Assembly (NCBI GenBank): GCA_910587655.1
Contig: CAJUND010000002.1
Coordinates: 1 to 64,000 of the forward strand
Reading direction: 5' to 3'
Length of the DNA stretch: 64,000 bases
DNA from: an uncultured Agathobacter sp.
GTDB taxonomy: Bacteria > Bacillota > Clostridia > Lachnospirales > Lachnospiraceae
The notes beneath the pieces were generated by a model, which did no database searches, was not told the DNA's origin, and worked only from the letters and a program-made list of their open reading frames with translations. The position numbers and the translations under genes are program-made. Below, piece after piece: positions 15,300-23,994 of this stretch (positions within the stretch are counted from its first letter, which is position 1; the number at the start of each line of letters is the position of its first letter).

Positions 15300-17828
15300 A
15301 TGTCGGTTAAAATTGCACTCGCAGGAAATCCGAACTGCGGGAAAACAACATTATTTAATGCACTGACAGGTGCAAACCAGTACGTCGGCAACTGGCCGGG
15401 CGTAACAGTGGAAAAAAAAGAAGGGAAATTAAAAAAACACAAGGATGTGGTGATTATGGATTTGCCGGGGATTTATTCCCTTTCTCCGTATACCCTGGAG
15501 GAAGTGGTTGCAAGAAACTACCTGACCGGGGAAAAGCCGGACGCCGTCATCAATATTATTGACGGCACCAATATTGAACGGAATCTGTACCTGACTACCC
15601 AGATTATCGAGCTTGGTATTCCGGTTATTGTGGCGGTCAACATGATGGACCTTGTGGTTAAGAGCGGTGACAAAATTGATATTAAGGCACTTGGGGAAAA
15701 GCTTGGGTGCGAGGTCGTGGAAATCTCTGCCGTAAAAGGAACCGGTGTTGTAAAGGCGGCTGAAAAAGCAGTTGCGGCAGCACATACAAAAAAGGCAGTG
15801 GAGAGGGTACATAAGTTTGATGATTTCGTGGAGGAAGTCATTGCAGAAACCGAAGATTTATTAGGGAACAGTATCAGTAAGGAACAGAAGCGTTTCTTTG
15901 CCATAAAGCTTTTAGAGCGTGATAAAAAGATTCAGGAAGCAGTGTCTGCGGTGCCGGATGTCAGTGCGCAGACTGCAAAGCTAGAGGAAAAATTTGATGA
16001 CGACATAGAAAGTATTATCACAAACGAGCGTTATGTTTATATCAGCTCCATCATCAAAGACTGTGTGAAAAAAGCAAAGGGAAAAAATGCGCTTTCCGTT
16101 TCCGATAAGATTGACAAAGTAGTGACAAACCGGATTCTTGCACTGCCGATTTTTGTCGCCGTAATGTGGCTGGTTTATTATCTTGCGATGTCAACAGTCG
16201 GTGCGTCAGCAACGGACTGGACCAATGACAATCTCTTTGGCGACGGTTTCCATCTGTTTGGAATCGGTTCTTCCGAATACAATGAAAAAGCGGAAGAATT
16301 TGCCGGTGCAGCCGAAGTGGTAAACGGTTTTATCGAGTATGCGGATGCACAGGGCATGGATGTGACAGGAATTGCCGAGGCGCTGGATGAAGAATCCGAA
16401 GATTTTGACGCATCGACTGCAAAGACTGCGCTCGCCAGTCTGGTGGGAATGTTTGATTCCTCCTCTGTGGCAGAGTATCGGGTGGAGGATGAGGAAACAC
16501 TGGAAATGCTGGATGAAAAAGCAGAGTACCAGGACCTGACGGATGCCGTATCAGTTTATGAGGCGTATGATTACGCATCTGTGGACCCGGCGGAGTACGG
16601 CGTCTGGATTTGCGGCATTCCGGTACTTGCGGAGAACGGGTTAAATGCCATTCACTGTGCAGACTGGCTGCAGAGATTAATCATTGACGGTATTGTTGCA
16701 GGAGTGGGTGCGGTGCTTGGATTCGTGCCGCAGATGCTGGTACTGTTTATCCTGCTTGCGTTTCTGGAGTACTGCGGATATATGGCAAGAATCGCCTTTA
16801 TATTAGACCGGGTATTCCGCCGTTTCGGCCTTTCCGGAAAATCCTTTATCCCGATGTTAATCGGCATGGGCTGCGGGGTTCCGGGCGTAATGGCAAGCCG
16901 TACCATCGAAAGTGAAAAAGACCGCCGCATGACAATTATGACAACGACATTTATCCCGTGCGGGGCAAAGGTACCGTTTATCGCAATGATTGCAGGAGCG
17001 ATTTTCGGAGGCTCCCCGTGGGTGGCGACAAGTGCATATTTTGTAGGAATATTTGCGGTTATTGTTTCCGGTATTATGTTGAAAAAAACAAAAATGTTTG
17101 CCGGGGATCCGGCTCCGTTCGTGATGGAGCTTCCGGCATACCACTGGCCGAAAGCAGGCTCTGTGCTGCGCAGCATGTGGGAGCGCGGCTGGTCGTTTAT
17201 TAAAAAGGCAGGAACCATTATTTTACTTTCCACGATTGTCATCTGGTTTACCACATATTTTGGTTTTGTGGACGGAAAGTTTACGATGCTGGCGGAAGAC
17301 CAGATTGATGCAAGCATTCTCGCAAAAATCGGCGGCGCCGCTGCGTGGCTCTTTATTCCGCAAGGATGGGGAAACTGGCAGGCGGCGGTTGCGTCCATTA
17401 CCGGACTGGTGGCAAAGGAAAACATTGTCGGAACAATGGGCATCCTCTATGGCGGCGGGGAGCAGGGCGCATGGCAGGCGCTTGGCGCAGCCTTCAATCC
17501 TGCTGCCGGATACGGCTTTCTTGTTTTTAACCTGTTATGCGCGCCGTGTTTTGCAGCCATGGGCGCCATCAAGCGTGAAATGAACAATAAAAAATGGTTC
17601 TGGTTTGCGATTGGATACCAGTGCGGCCTGGCATATCTTGCATCCTTTGTGGTTTACCGGATTGCGGGACTTTTTACAGGGGACTGCGGATTCAGCTTCT
17701 GGACAGTGCTTGCGGCTGCAGCAGTTGTATTTTTTATCTACATGCTGTTCCGTAAGGATAAATATGCGGGGGATACCATAAACACCGCCGGTAAAAAAAC
17801 AGGCCGGCTGGCAAACAGCATGGGATAA
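15300..17828 (+). CDS. feoB: Ferrous iron transport protein FeoB
   Basis: An 842-residue inner-membrane Fe(II) transporter. The N-terminal G domain has G1 GNPNCGKTT, G3 DLPG and G4 NMMD, followed by a helical GDI domain. The polytopic core has two Gate segments (FIPMLIGMGCGVPGVMASR and the CAPCFAAMGA region). Between the first two membrane helices there is an acidic insertion of about 100 residues (around residues 315-430), which makes the protein longer than E. coli FeoB (773). The ATG at 15300 follows AAGGAGGAAG; the in-frame ATG at 15255 has no ribosome site. Last gene of the feo operon. Confidence 0.96.
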   Translation: MSVKIALAGNPNCGKTTLFNALTGANQYVGNWPGVTVEKKEGKLKKHKDVVIMDLPGIYSLSPYTLEEVVARNYLTGEKPDAVINIIDGTNIERNLYLTTQIIELGIPVIVAVNMMDLVVKSGDKIDIKALGEKLGCEVVEISAVKGTGVVKAAEKAVAAAHTKKAVERVHKFDDFVEEVIAETEDLLGNSISKEQKRFFAIKLLERDKKIQEAVSAVPDVSAQTAKLEEKFDDDIESIITNERYVYISSIIKDCVKKAKGKNALSVSDKIDKVVTNRILALPIFVAVMWLVYYLAMSTVGASATDWTNDNLFGDGFHLFGIGSSEYNEKAEEFAGAAEVVNGFIEYADAQGMDVTGIAEALDEESEDFDASTAKTALASLVGMFDSSSVAEYRVEDEETLEMLDEKAEYQDLTDAVSVYEAYDYASVDPAEYGVWICGIPVLAENGLNAIHCADWLQRLIIDGIVAGVGAVLGFVPQMLVLFILLAFLEYCGYMARIAFILDRVFRRFGLSGKSFIPMLIGMGCGVPGVMASRTIESEKDRRMTIMTTTFIPCGAKVPFIAMIAGAIFGGSPWVATSAYFVGIFAVIVSGIMLKKTKMFAGDPAPFVMELPAYHWPKAGSVLRSMWERGWSFIKKAGTIILLSTIVIWFTTYFGFVDGKFTMLAEDQIDASILAKIGGAAAWLFIPQGWGNWQAAVASITGLVAKENIVGTMGILYGGGEQGAWQALGAAFNPAAGYGFLVFNLLCAPCFAAMGAIKREMNNKKWFWFAIGYQCGLAYLASFVVYRIAGLFTGDCGFSFWTVLAAAAVVFFIYMLFRKDKYAGDTINTAGKKTGRLANSMG

Positions 17829-17896
17829 GGAAAAATAAAATTAACTTACAATTTTCTGGGCGTTTGTGGTAAAATAAATAATATACAATTTATTTG

Positions 17897-17984
17897 CTGC
17901 CTGCAGTGTATCTCTGATGCATGGCAGGCAGTAAATTTTGCGTTACGATTCACGGGTCAGGAATGCGCACTAGCTGCGCATTCC
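17897..17984 (+). promoter_or_regulatory. Structured leader before the MATE transporter gene
   Basis: Two stems lie in the feoB-MATE gap: CTGCCTGC/GCAGGCAG (17897-17931), extended outward by AT pairs, and a 10-bp perfect stem GGAATGCGCA/TGCGCATTCC (17960-17984) with a 5-base loop. No T tract follows the second. I could not match it to a known riboswitch; it may be an unrecognised regulatory leader. Confidence 0.35.
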
Positions 17985-18030
17985 GTGAGAACATGATTCA
18001 GGACTGATGTTCAGAAATGGAGTTAATCAT

Positions 18031-19422
18031 ATGGAACAAAGGATGAAACAACAACAAAACAAAAATCCGCTTGGAACGCTGCCGGTACCGAAATTACTGC
18101 TTAAGTTTTCTGTTCCAAGCATTATCGCAATGCTGACGAGCGCACTGTATAATATGGTGGACCAGTACTTTATCGGAAACAGTGTGGGGGAGCTGGGAAA
18201 TGCTGCAACAAATATTGCGTTTCCGCTGACGACCTGCTGCATTGCCATTGCGCTTTTATTTGGAATCGGCGGTGCGGCTGCATTTAACCTGGCAAAAGGA
18301 GAGGGGGAGGACGAGGACGCTGCCCATTACATGGGAAACGCTATTTTCGGTTCCGTGTCACTGGGAATTCTGCTGCTAATTGTCAGCCAGCTGTTTTTAA
18401 CACCGATGCTGCATTTGTTTGGCGCGCCGGACAATATCATGGATTATGCCATGACATATGTAAGGATTACTTCCATTGGTTTTCCGGCGTTAATACTTAC
18501 CAGCACAGGGGCGCATTTAATCCGTGCGGACAGCAGTCCGAATTTTTCCATGCTCTGCAATATCGTGGGCGCTGTGGTGAATACCGTACTGGATGCGCTG
18601 TTTGTATTTGGTTTTCAGTGGGGAATGGCAGGCGCGGCATATGCAACGATTATCGGACAGTTTATTTCTGTTCTGCTGGTAATCGGTTACCTGATGCACT
18701 GTAAAACCGTTACCTTAAAAAGACAGCATCTGCGGCCGCAGAAGGAATACATTACCAGGGTAATGACACTTGGAACTGCGCCGTGCAGCAACCAGCTTGC
18801 CATGATGATTGTCCAGCTTGTCATGAATAAATCCCTGACCTATTACGGTGTCCGTTCTTCTTACGGGGAGGCTGTTCCGCTTGCGTGCGCAGGAATTATT
18901 GCCAAGGTAAATATGGTGTATTTTTCCTTTATCATCGGGCTGTCGCAGGGACTGCAGCCGATTGCAAGCTATAATTACGGGGCAAAACAGTTTCCGCGCG
19001 TCAGAAAGGCATTTTTCCAGACGAATGGAATCGGGTTTGTCATTTCACTGTTTGCGTTTGCTGTATTCCAGATATTCCCGGAGCCGATTATCCGTCTGTT
19101 TGGGGAAGGCTCGCCGGAATATATTGAGTTTGCGGTAAGCTATTTCCGGATATTTTTGTTCTTTACATTTATAAATTTTATCCAGCCGATTACATCCAAT
19201 ACGTTTACAGCAATTGGAAAACCAAAGACCGGTATGGTGCTGGCGCTGACAAGACAGATTCTGTTTCTGCTTCCGCTTATCGTGATTCTTCCGCTGTTTA
19301 TCGGGATGGACGGGATTCTTTATGCGGGACCCGTTGCCGACGGGCTTGCGGCGGTGATTTCTGCGGTGATGGTGCTTCGGGAATTAAACCAGGAGAAGTA
19401 TAGGGGGAAGGCAGCGCAGTAG
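18031..19422 (+). CDS. MATE family multidrug/toxin efflux transporter
   Basis: A 463-residue protein with about 12 membrane segments arranged in two homologous halves. It begins GTLPVPKLLLKFSVPSIIAML and contains MVDQYFIGNSVGELGNAA, typical of the DinF/NorM-like MATE group in Clostridia. It probably exports organic cations or toxic metabolites using a sodium or proton gradient. The ATG at 18031 follows TGGAG with nine-base spacing; an in-frame ATG eight codons upstream is less likely. The substrate is unknown. A structured leader precedes it. Confidence 0.92.
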   Translation: MEQRMKQQQNKNPLGTLPVPKLLLKFSVPSIIAMLTSALYNMVDQYFIGNSVGELGNAATNIAFPLTTCCIAIALLFGIGGAAAFNLAKGEGEDEDAAHYMGNAIFGSVSLGILLLIVSQLFLTPMLHLFGAPDNIMDYAMTYVRITSIGFPALILTSTGAHLIRADSSPNFSMLCNIVGAVVNTVLDALFVFGFQWGMAGAAYATIIGQFISVLLVIGYLMHCKTVTLKRQHLRPQKEYITRVMTLGTAPCSNQLAMMIVQLVMNKSLTYYGVRSSYGEAVPLACAGIIAKVNMVYFSFIIGLSQGLQPIASYNYGAKQFPRVRKAFFQTNGIGFVISLFAFAVFQIFPEPIIRLFGEGSPEYIEFAVSYFRIFLFFTFINFIQPITSNTFTAIGKPKTGMVLALTRQILFLLPLIVILPLFIGMDGILYAGPVADGLAAVISAVMVLRELNQEKYRGKAAQ

Positions 19423-19453
19423 ATGGCTGATAAATATCCTGTCAGTAATTTTA

Positions 19454-19482
19454 TTGTAATTTCTCCTGCAGTTTGCTACAAT
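19454..19482 (+). promoter_or_regulatory. Promoter of the C_GCAxxG_C_C gene
   Basis: TTGTAA (19454-19459) and TACAAT (19477-19482) with 17-base spacing. The predicted start near 19489 excludes a translation start at 19423. Confidence 0.7.
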
Positions 19483-19524
19483 CATATTAGTCTATGCATT
19501 ACATTTAACAGATGGAAATGGGGG

Positions 19525-20034
19525 ATGAATGTGACGCACAAAGAAAAGGCAAACGAACTGCTGCGGCAGAAATACCACTGTTCACAGGCACTGTTCGGGG
19601 CGTTTGCAGAGGATTTCGGACTGGATTCCAGGCTGGCATTTAAGCTTAGTACATGTTTCGGGGCGGGGCTTCGCATGGGTGAAACCTGCGGATGTGTAAC
19701 CGCCTCCATGATGATTCTGGGACTGGCATTCGGTTTTTACGACACGCAGGACCGTGAACTTGAAATGTATGGAAACCGCAGGACAAGGGAATTTATGGAG
19801 CGCTTTAAAGAAGCCATGGGCGGAAGCAACCTTTGCAGGGATATCCTGCAGCAGGATTTTGCGACCAGGGAAGGACGGGAGGTTATCAAACAGGCCGGAC
19901 TTATTTTAAAAAGATGTCCAAAGCCGATTGAGGCCAGCATTGATATTGCGGATGAACAAGCTGAGCCGGTTCCAGAAAAACGTAGGCAGCCTGATTTATT
20001 CTTCCGTGCGAAGAATTGCATTTATCCAGTTTGA
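19525..20034 (+). CDS. C_GCAxxG_C_C family protein with aberrant C-terminus
   Basis: About 169 residues. The family core is visible: HCSQALFGAFAEDFGL, CFGAGLRMGETCGCVTA and a distal Cys near GGSNLCRDIL. These proteins are probable redox or metal-binding proteins of unknown function. After the usual C-terminal helix (about position 19945) the frame continues for 30 residues into DNA that encodes, in another frame, the GGDEF part of the next protein. The normal C-terminus therefore seems to have been replaced at a deletion junction. The start is either ATG 19525 or GTG 19531; promoter placement rules out the longer frame. Confidence 0.8.
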   Translation: MNVTHKEKANELLRQKYHCSQALFGAFAEDFGLDSRLAFKLSTCFGAGLRMGETCGCVTASMMILGLAFGFYDTQDRELEMYGNRRTREFMERFKEAMGGSNLCRDILQQDFATREGREVIKQAGLILKRCPKPIEASIDIADEQAEPVPEKRRQPDLFFRAKNCIYPV

Positions 20035-21256
20035 TATCCGCGGGTTTAAAGTAATTAACGATCTTTACGGGGAACACTTTGGTGATGAAGTATTATATTT
20101 TATTACAGACAAACTTGGGGAAATCTGTCATGAAAACCAGTATTTTGTAAACCTGCGAAGCGATGTATTTATGATTGTAACTGAGTATGGCACGCAGGAG
20201 GAACTGGAAGCATTTATTCAGAAAGTGGATAAAAAAATCTCCGGTTTCAGAAATACCGAGCTGAACTTTGTCTATGGCGTATATACCGTGGAAGACCGGG
20301 ATATGGAGCTCAGGCAGATGGAGGACCGTGCGGCAATGGCAAGAAAGGCTGCCAAGAAAAACCTGGTTTCCAGTATTCTGTTTTACAAGGAGCAGTTCAA
20401 GGAACTGTTATATACAAGAAAATTCATAGAAGAAAGTATGAAGGCGGCAGTTGCCGAGCGGCAGTTCCAGATGTACCTGCAGCCCAAATATAGTATTGCC
20501 CAAAACTGTATTGTGGGTGCAGAGGCGCTTGTGCGCTGGATTCATCCGGAGCGCGGAATGATTTATCCGAATGAATTTATTCCGGTGATTGAAGAAAACG
20601 GATTTATCCGCCAGGTGGACTATTACATCTGGGAGGAAGCGGCAAATTTTATCCGCAGGTGTGAGAATACCGGGATTACAGACTGTCCGGTTTCTGTGAA
20701 TGTATCAAGAATCCATCTGCAGGACCATGAGTGCCAGAAAGTTCTGGAACATATTCTGGAAAAAACAAAGATTAACAGAAGCCTGCTGGAACTGGAAATT
20801 ACCGAAACAGTCAATGACCAGCAGATCAGCCAGAAAGCACTGGAATTAAAAGAGGAAGGATTTAAGCTTTTAATGGATGATTTCGGCAGCGGATATTCTT
20901 CCCTGAATATTCTGCTGGAAACACCGTTTGACGTGCTGAAGCTGGACAAAAAATTTATCGAAAATATGATGGTGTCCGAGCGCGGAAAGCTGATTTTAGA
21001 GCAGGTGGTGACCATGGCTGAAAAGCTGGGACTTGGTCTTCTTGCAGAAGGTGTGGAAACAAAAGAGCAGGTTGAGGTACTTAAAACTATTGGTTGTGAC
21101 CATGTACAGGGATACTACTATGCAAAACCAATGCCGGCGGAAGAGTTTTTCCAGATGCTGCTTAAGGACCTGCGGGTGAATAAAAATGAAGAAAAAAATA
21201 ATGGGTATACTGACGGCGGTACTGTTTTGTCTTCTTACAGCATGCCGGTCAGATGA
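19952..21256 (+). CDS. Cyclic-di-GMP phosphodiesterase (EAL) with truncated, degenerate GGDEF domain
   Basis: About 434 residues. The EAL domain (about residues 165-410) has all main catalytic motifs: AEALVRW, NVSRIHL, LELEITE, DDFGSGYSSL, LKLDKKFI, LLAEGVET and QGYYYAKP. It should hydrolyse c-di-GMP. The GGDEF domain starts abruptly at the NKxxF point (MNKLSRFQKNVGSLI), lacking DxLTGL and any sensor region, and its signature is degraded (RSDVF). No ribosome site precedes the ATG at 19952, and the gene overlaps the previous one by 83 bases. It looks like the 3' part of a larger gene joined to its neighbour by deletion. The 3' end overlaps the next gene by 71 bases. Confidence 0.8.
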   Translation: MNKLSRFQKNVGSLIYSSVRRIAFIQFDIRGFKVINDLYGEHFGDEVLYFITDKLGEICHENQYFVNLRSDVFMIVTEYGTQEELEAFIQKVDKKISGFRNTELNFVYGVYTVEDRDMELRQMEDRAAMARKAAKKNLVSSILFYKEQFKELLYTRKFIEESMKAAVAERQFQMYLQPKYSIAQNCIVGAEALVRWIHPERGMIYPNEFIPVIEENGFIRQVDYYIWEEAANFIRRCENTGITDCPVSVNVSRIHLQDHECQKVLEHILEKTKINRSLLELEITETVNDQQISQKALELKEEGFKLLMDDFGSGYSSLNILLETPFDVLKLDKKFIENMMVSERGKLILEQVVTMAEKLGLGLLAEGVETKEQVEVLKTIGCDHVQGYYYAKPMPAEEFFQMLLKDLRVNKNEEKNNGYTDGGTVLSSYSMPVR

Positions 21257-22118
21257 AAAAAAACAGGCAGCAGAGGTCAGACAAAGTGAACAGATTCTGG
21301 AACACACAGAGCAGATTCCGGAAAATACCGAAACGCAGAGTGAGGCAGCGGCTGTCTCCCGGAATATTCTTCAGGCAGACGGAAACACGCTGGAAACCAG
21401 ATTTGCCGTGCCGGAGGGATATACACGGGTAAACTGTAAACAGGATTCCTTCGGGGAATTTCTGCGCAGCTATCCGTTGCTGCCGGACGGGGAACAGGTG
21501 CATCTGTATAATGGAAATGAAAAGGGAAACCAGAATGACCATATGGCGGTGTTTGATATGGAACTGGCGGACGGGGACCTGCAGCAGTGTGCGGATTCCG
21601 TACTGAGGCTTTATGCGGAATACTTTTACCAGACGAAACAGTATTCGCGCATGAGCTTTCATCTGACAAACGGTTTTGAACTGTCTTTTGAAAAGTGGAG
21701 AAAAGGAAAACGTGTGCGTGTGAACGGAAACAGTACAAACTGGGCGGACGCTGCACCGGCATCGGATTCACAGGAGACTTTTGAGAAATATCTGACATTT
21801 CTGTTCAGTTATGCGGGAACCCTTTCCATGGGCAGGGAGTGTGAACCCGCAGACCTGGAAGACGTACAGCCGGGCGACGTGTTTTTGTATTCCGGAAGTC
21901 CGGGGCATGTGGTTCTTGTACTGGATGTGTGTGAGGACGGCAGCGGAAACCGGGCATTTTTACTGGGGCAGGGATATATGCCCGCACAGCAGTTCCATGT
22001 ACTGAAAAATCCGGCGGATGAAGATAATCCCTGGTATTATGTGCAGAAACTGGAGTACCCGTTTCTTACTCCGGAATATACATTTGACGAGGGCAGTTTT
22101 ATGCGTCCGGTCTATTAG
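21186..22118 (+). CDS. DUF4846 family lipoprotein
   Basis: A 310-residue exported lipoprotein. The signal peptide MKKKIMGILTAVLFCLLTAC ends in a lipobox (LTAC). The mature part matches DUF4846: RFAVPEGYTRVN, SFGEFLRSYPLLPDG, LQQCADSVLRLYAEY, and the C-terminal YSGSPGHVVLVLDV segment. Molecular function is not known; the fold may bind or cleave cell-wall or carbohydrate ligands. It overlaps the end of the EAL gene in a different frame and is followed by a phosphorylase gene. Confidence 0.85.
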   Translation: MKKKIMGILTAVLFCLLTACRSDEKKQAAEVRQSEQILEHTEQIPENTETQSEAAAVSRNILQADGNTLETRFAVPEGYTRVNCKQDSFGEFLRSYPLLPDGEQVHLYNGNEKGNQNDHMAVFDMELADGDLQQCADSVLRLYAEYFYQTKQYSRMSFHLTNGFELSFEKWRKGKRVRVNGNSTNWADAAPASDSQETFEKYLTFLFSYAGTLSMGRECEPADLEDVQPGDVFLYSGSPGHVVLVLDVCEDGSGNRAFLLGQGYMPAQQFHVLKNPADEDNPWYYVQKLEYPFLTPEYTFDEGSFMRPVY

Positions 22119-22178
22119 CAGTGCGGTCCGGGCGTGTTTCGCATATTAGCACACAGAGGAAAGACCGGAGATTATACC

Positions 22179-22994
22179 ATGGTTACAGTTTATTGCGCCC
22201 TGTACCAGGAGGCACAGGAGCTGATTCGTATTTATCATCTCAAAAAAGAAACCGACCGGCGGCATTTTCAGACATTTTCCAGTGAGGAAGCGAAAATAAG
22301 GCTTGTGGTTACCGGTGTGGGGACTGCTGCAACAGCAGTGGCGGAGACTTCCACATTATATCCGCCTGGGAAAACAGACGTTCTTGTGAATTTTGGAAGC
22401 TGCGGGGGCAGTGGATTTTCACTGGAAGAAGTGTATCTTTGTAATAAGATTGTGGATGCGGCAGGCGGGCGTACTTATTATCCCGACATTCTTTACAGGC
22501 ATCCTTTTCCGGAAGCGGAAATCACGAGCTTTCCCCGGCCGCAGGCATTTGGACAGCTGCCAAAAGGCGTTTTATGTGATATGGAAGCAGCGGCTGTTTA
22601 CCAGTCAGGCAGCTATTATTACAGTACCCATCAGATGATTTTTTTAAAAGCAGTAACGGATCACGGAGTGACAGGGAAAGTATCTTCCCTGGAATTTGGG
22701 GAACAGATGAAAACCATGACAGCGCGTGTCACCGGATTTCTTGACAGACTCCGGGAAATTTCAGCTTTAGACGGCGGCAGGAAACCCGGGCAGCTTTCTC
22801 CGGCATGGATTCTGGAAGAATTTCACGGTTCCAAAACGATGTGCGAAGAGCTGCGCCAGCTGCTTCGCTATTTTGAACTGACGGGAACCGATTATGAAAC
22901 GGTATTTCATGAATACCGCCGTAGCGGAAGGCTGCCATGTGACAAGCGGGAAGGGAAAAAGATACTTGAAGAACTTAAATCACGATTATTTTAA
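22179..22994 (+). CDS. Nucleoside phosphorylase / MTA-SAH nucleosidase-like protein
   Basis: A 271-residue member of the purine and other phosphorylase (PNP/UDP family 1) superfamily. Motifs are VVTGVGTAATAVAE (phosphate-loop region), VLVNFGSCGGSG and the ribose-binding CDMEAAAVYQ. Such enzymes cleave N-glycosidic bonds of nucleosides. The substrate is not predictable. The ATG at 22179 has GGAG eight bases upstream. A C-terminal extension of about 60 residues beyond the phosphorylase fold overlaps the next gene by about 29 bases, suggesting translational coupling with the radical-SAM gene. Confidence 0.8.
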   Translation: MVTVYCALYQEAQELIRIYHLKKETDRRHFQTFSSEEAKIRLVVTGVGTAATAVAETSTLYPPGKTDVLVNFGSCGGSGFSLEEVYLCNKIVDAAGGRTYYPDILYRHPFPEAEITSFPRPQAFGQLPKGVLCDMEAAAVYQSGSYYYSTHQMIFLKAVTDHGVTGKVSSLEFGEQMKTMTARVTGFLDRLREISALDGGRKPGQLSPAWILEEFHGSKTMCEELRQLLRYFELTGTDYETVFHEYRRSGRLPCDKREGKKILEELKSRLF

Positions 22995-23994
22995 TCCGGC
23001 ATTTACCCATGTCTATGTGGAAGAGCGGGTACGAAAGCACTGGAGAACCAAGGAGATTCTAAAGCGGCTGCCCCATGCCACAGTCGTAACAATTTCACAT
23101 TATAAGGATATTTTTAACAGAAAAGGGCAGAGCCATATCATCCAGCAGAAGTCCCAGAGCCTGATTCTTGGGATGAAAGAGGACAATTTCTTTTATGAGG
23201 GTTCCCCTCTCTGCCAGAGCTTTGGCAATGACAATTTCTATTACAGTTCCTGCGTCATGAACTGCATGTATGACTGCAGTTACTGCTATTTAAAGGGGAT
23301 GTACCCTTCGGGACATATGGTGGTGTTTGTAAACCTTGAGGATTATTTTCATGCCCTGTCGCAGTTTCTTATGGAAAAATCCATGTACCTTTGCGTATCC
23401 TATGACGCCGATTTGACAGCTGTGGAACCGCTGGTGGGATATACAAAGGCATGGACGGAATTTGCAGCAAAAAACAAAAAGTTAAAACTGGAAATAAGAA
23501 CCAAGAGTGCAAGGATGGAAATGTGGGAGTCACTGCCGTGTACAGAAAACGTGATTTATGCATTTACCCTTTCGCCGCAGAAACTGATTGAACAGTGTGA
23601 GCGGAAAACGCCGTCCGAACAAGCCAGGATACAGTGTGCCGTAAGCGGAGTGAAAAAAGGCTTTTCTGTGCGGCTGTGCTTTGACCCCATACTGTATCTG
23701 CCCGGATGGAGGGAAGAATATCATGCTCTTTTAAGAAATCTGGATGATACATTAAAGAAAGCGGATATCTGTATGAATGATTTTACGGATGTCAGTGTAG
23801 GGACGTTTCGGATTGCAAAAGATTACCTGAAAAAGCTGAGACGTCTGCAGCAGGAAGAGGCAGCAGTGCAGTTTCCTTTTGTAACTGTCGGGGGAACCTG
23901 CCAGTACCCGCCAGGGCTGCTGGAACAAATGGAGGATTTTTTGATCGGCGAACTGGAAAAACGTATGGACAGGGAGAAAATCTATCATGAATAA
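22966..23994 (+). CDS. Spore photoproduct lyase-like radical SAM protein
   Basis: About 342 residues. CVMNCMYDCSYCYLKG carries the CxxxCxxC cluster ligands of the radical-SAM spore photoproduct lyase group, which repairs thymine dimers in spore DNA. The N-terminus FNPAFTHVYVEERV matches the conserved start of that family. The TTG at 22966 is chosen because it places this motif near the N-terminus and follows a GGGAAGGGA stretch; GTG 22939 and ATG 22894 are in-frame alternatives. It lies between a nucleoside phosphorylase and an SDR gene and overlaps both. True photoproduct repair is not proven. Confidence 0.8.
   Translation: MKNLNHDYFNPAFTHVYVEERVRKHWRTKEILKRLPHATVVTISHYKDIFNRKGQSHIIQQKSQSLILGMKEDNFFYEGSPLCQSFGNDNFYYSSCVMNCMYDCSYCYLKGMYPSGHMVVFVNLEDYFHALSQFLMEKSMYLCVSYDADLTAVEPLVGYTKAWTEFAAKNKKLKLEIRTKSARMEMWESLPCTENVIYAFTLSPQKLIEQCERKTPSEQARIQCAVSGVKKGFSVRLCFDPILYLPGWREEYHALLRNLDDTLKKADICMNDFTDVSVGTFRIAKDYLKKLRRLQQEEAAVQFPFVTVGGTCQYPPGLLEQMEDFLIGELEKRMDREKIYHE

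Noticed and set aside
16652..17443. 263-residue open frame antisense to feoB
   Set aside because: Lies opposite conserved FeoB core; no recognisable domain or start signal.
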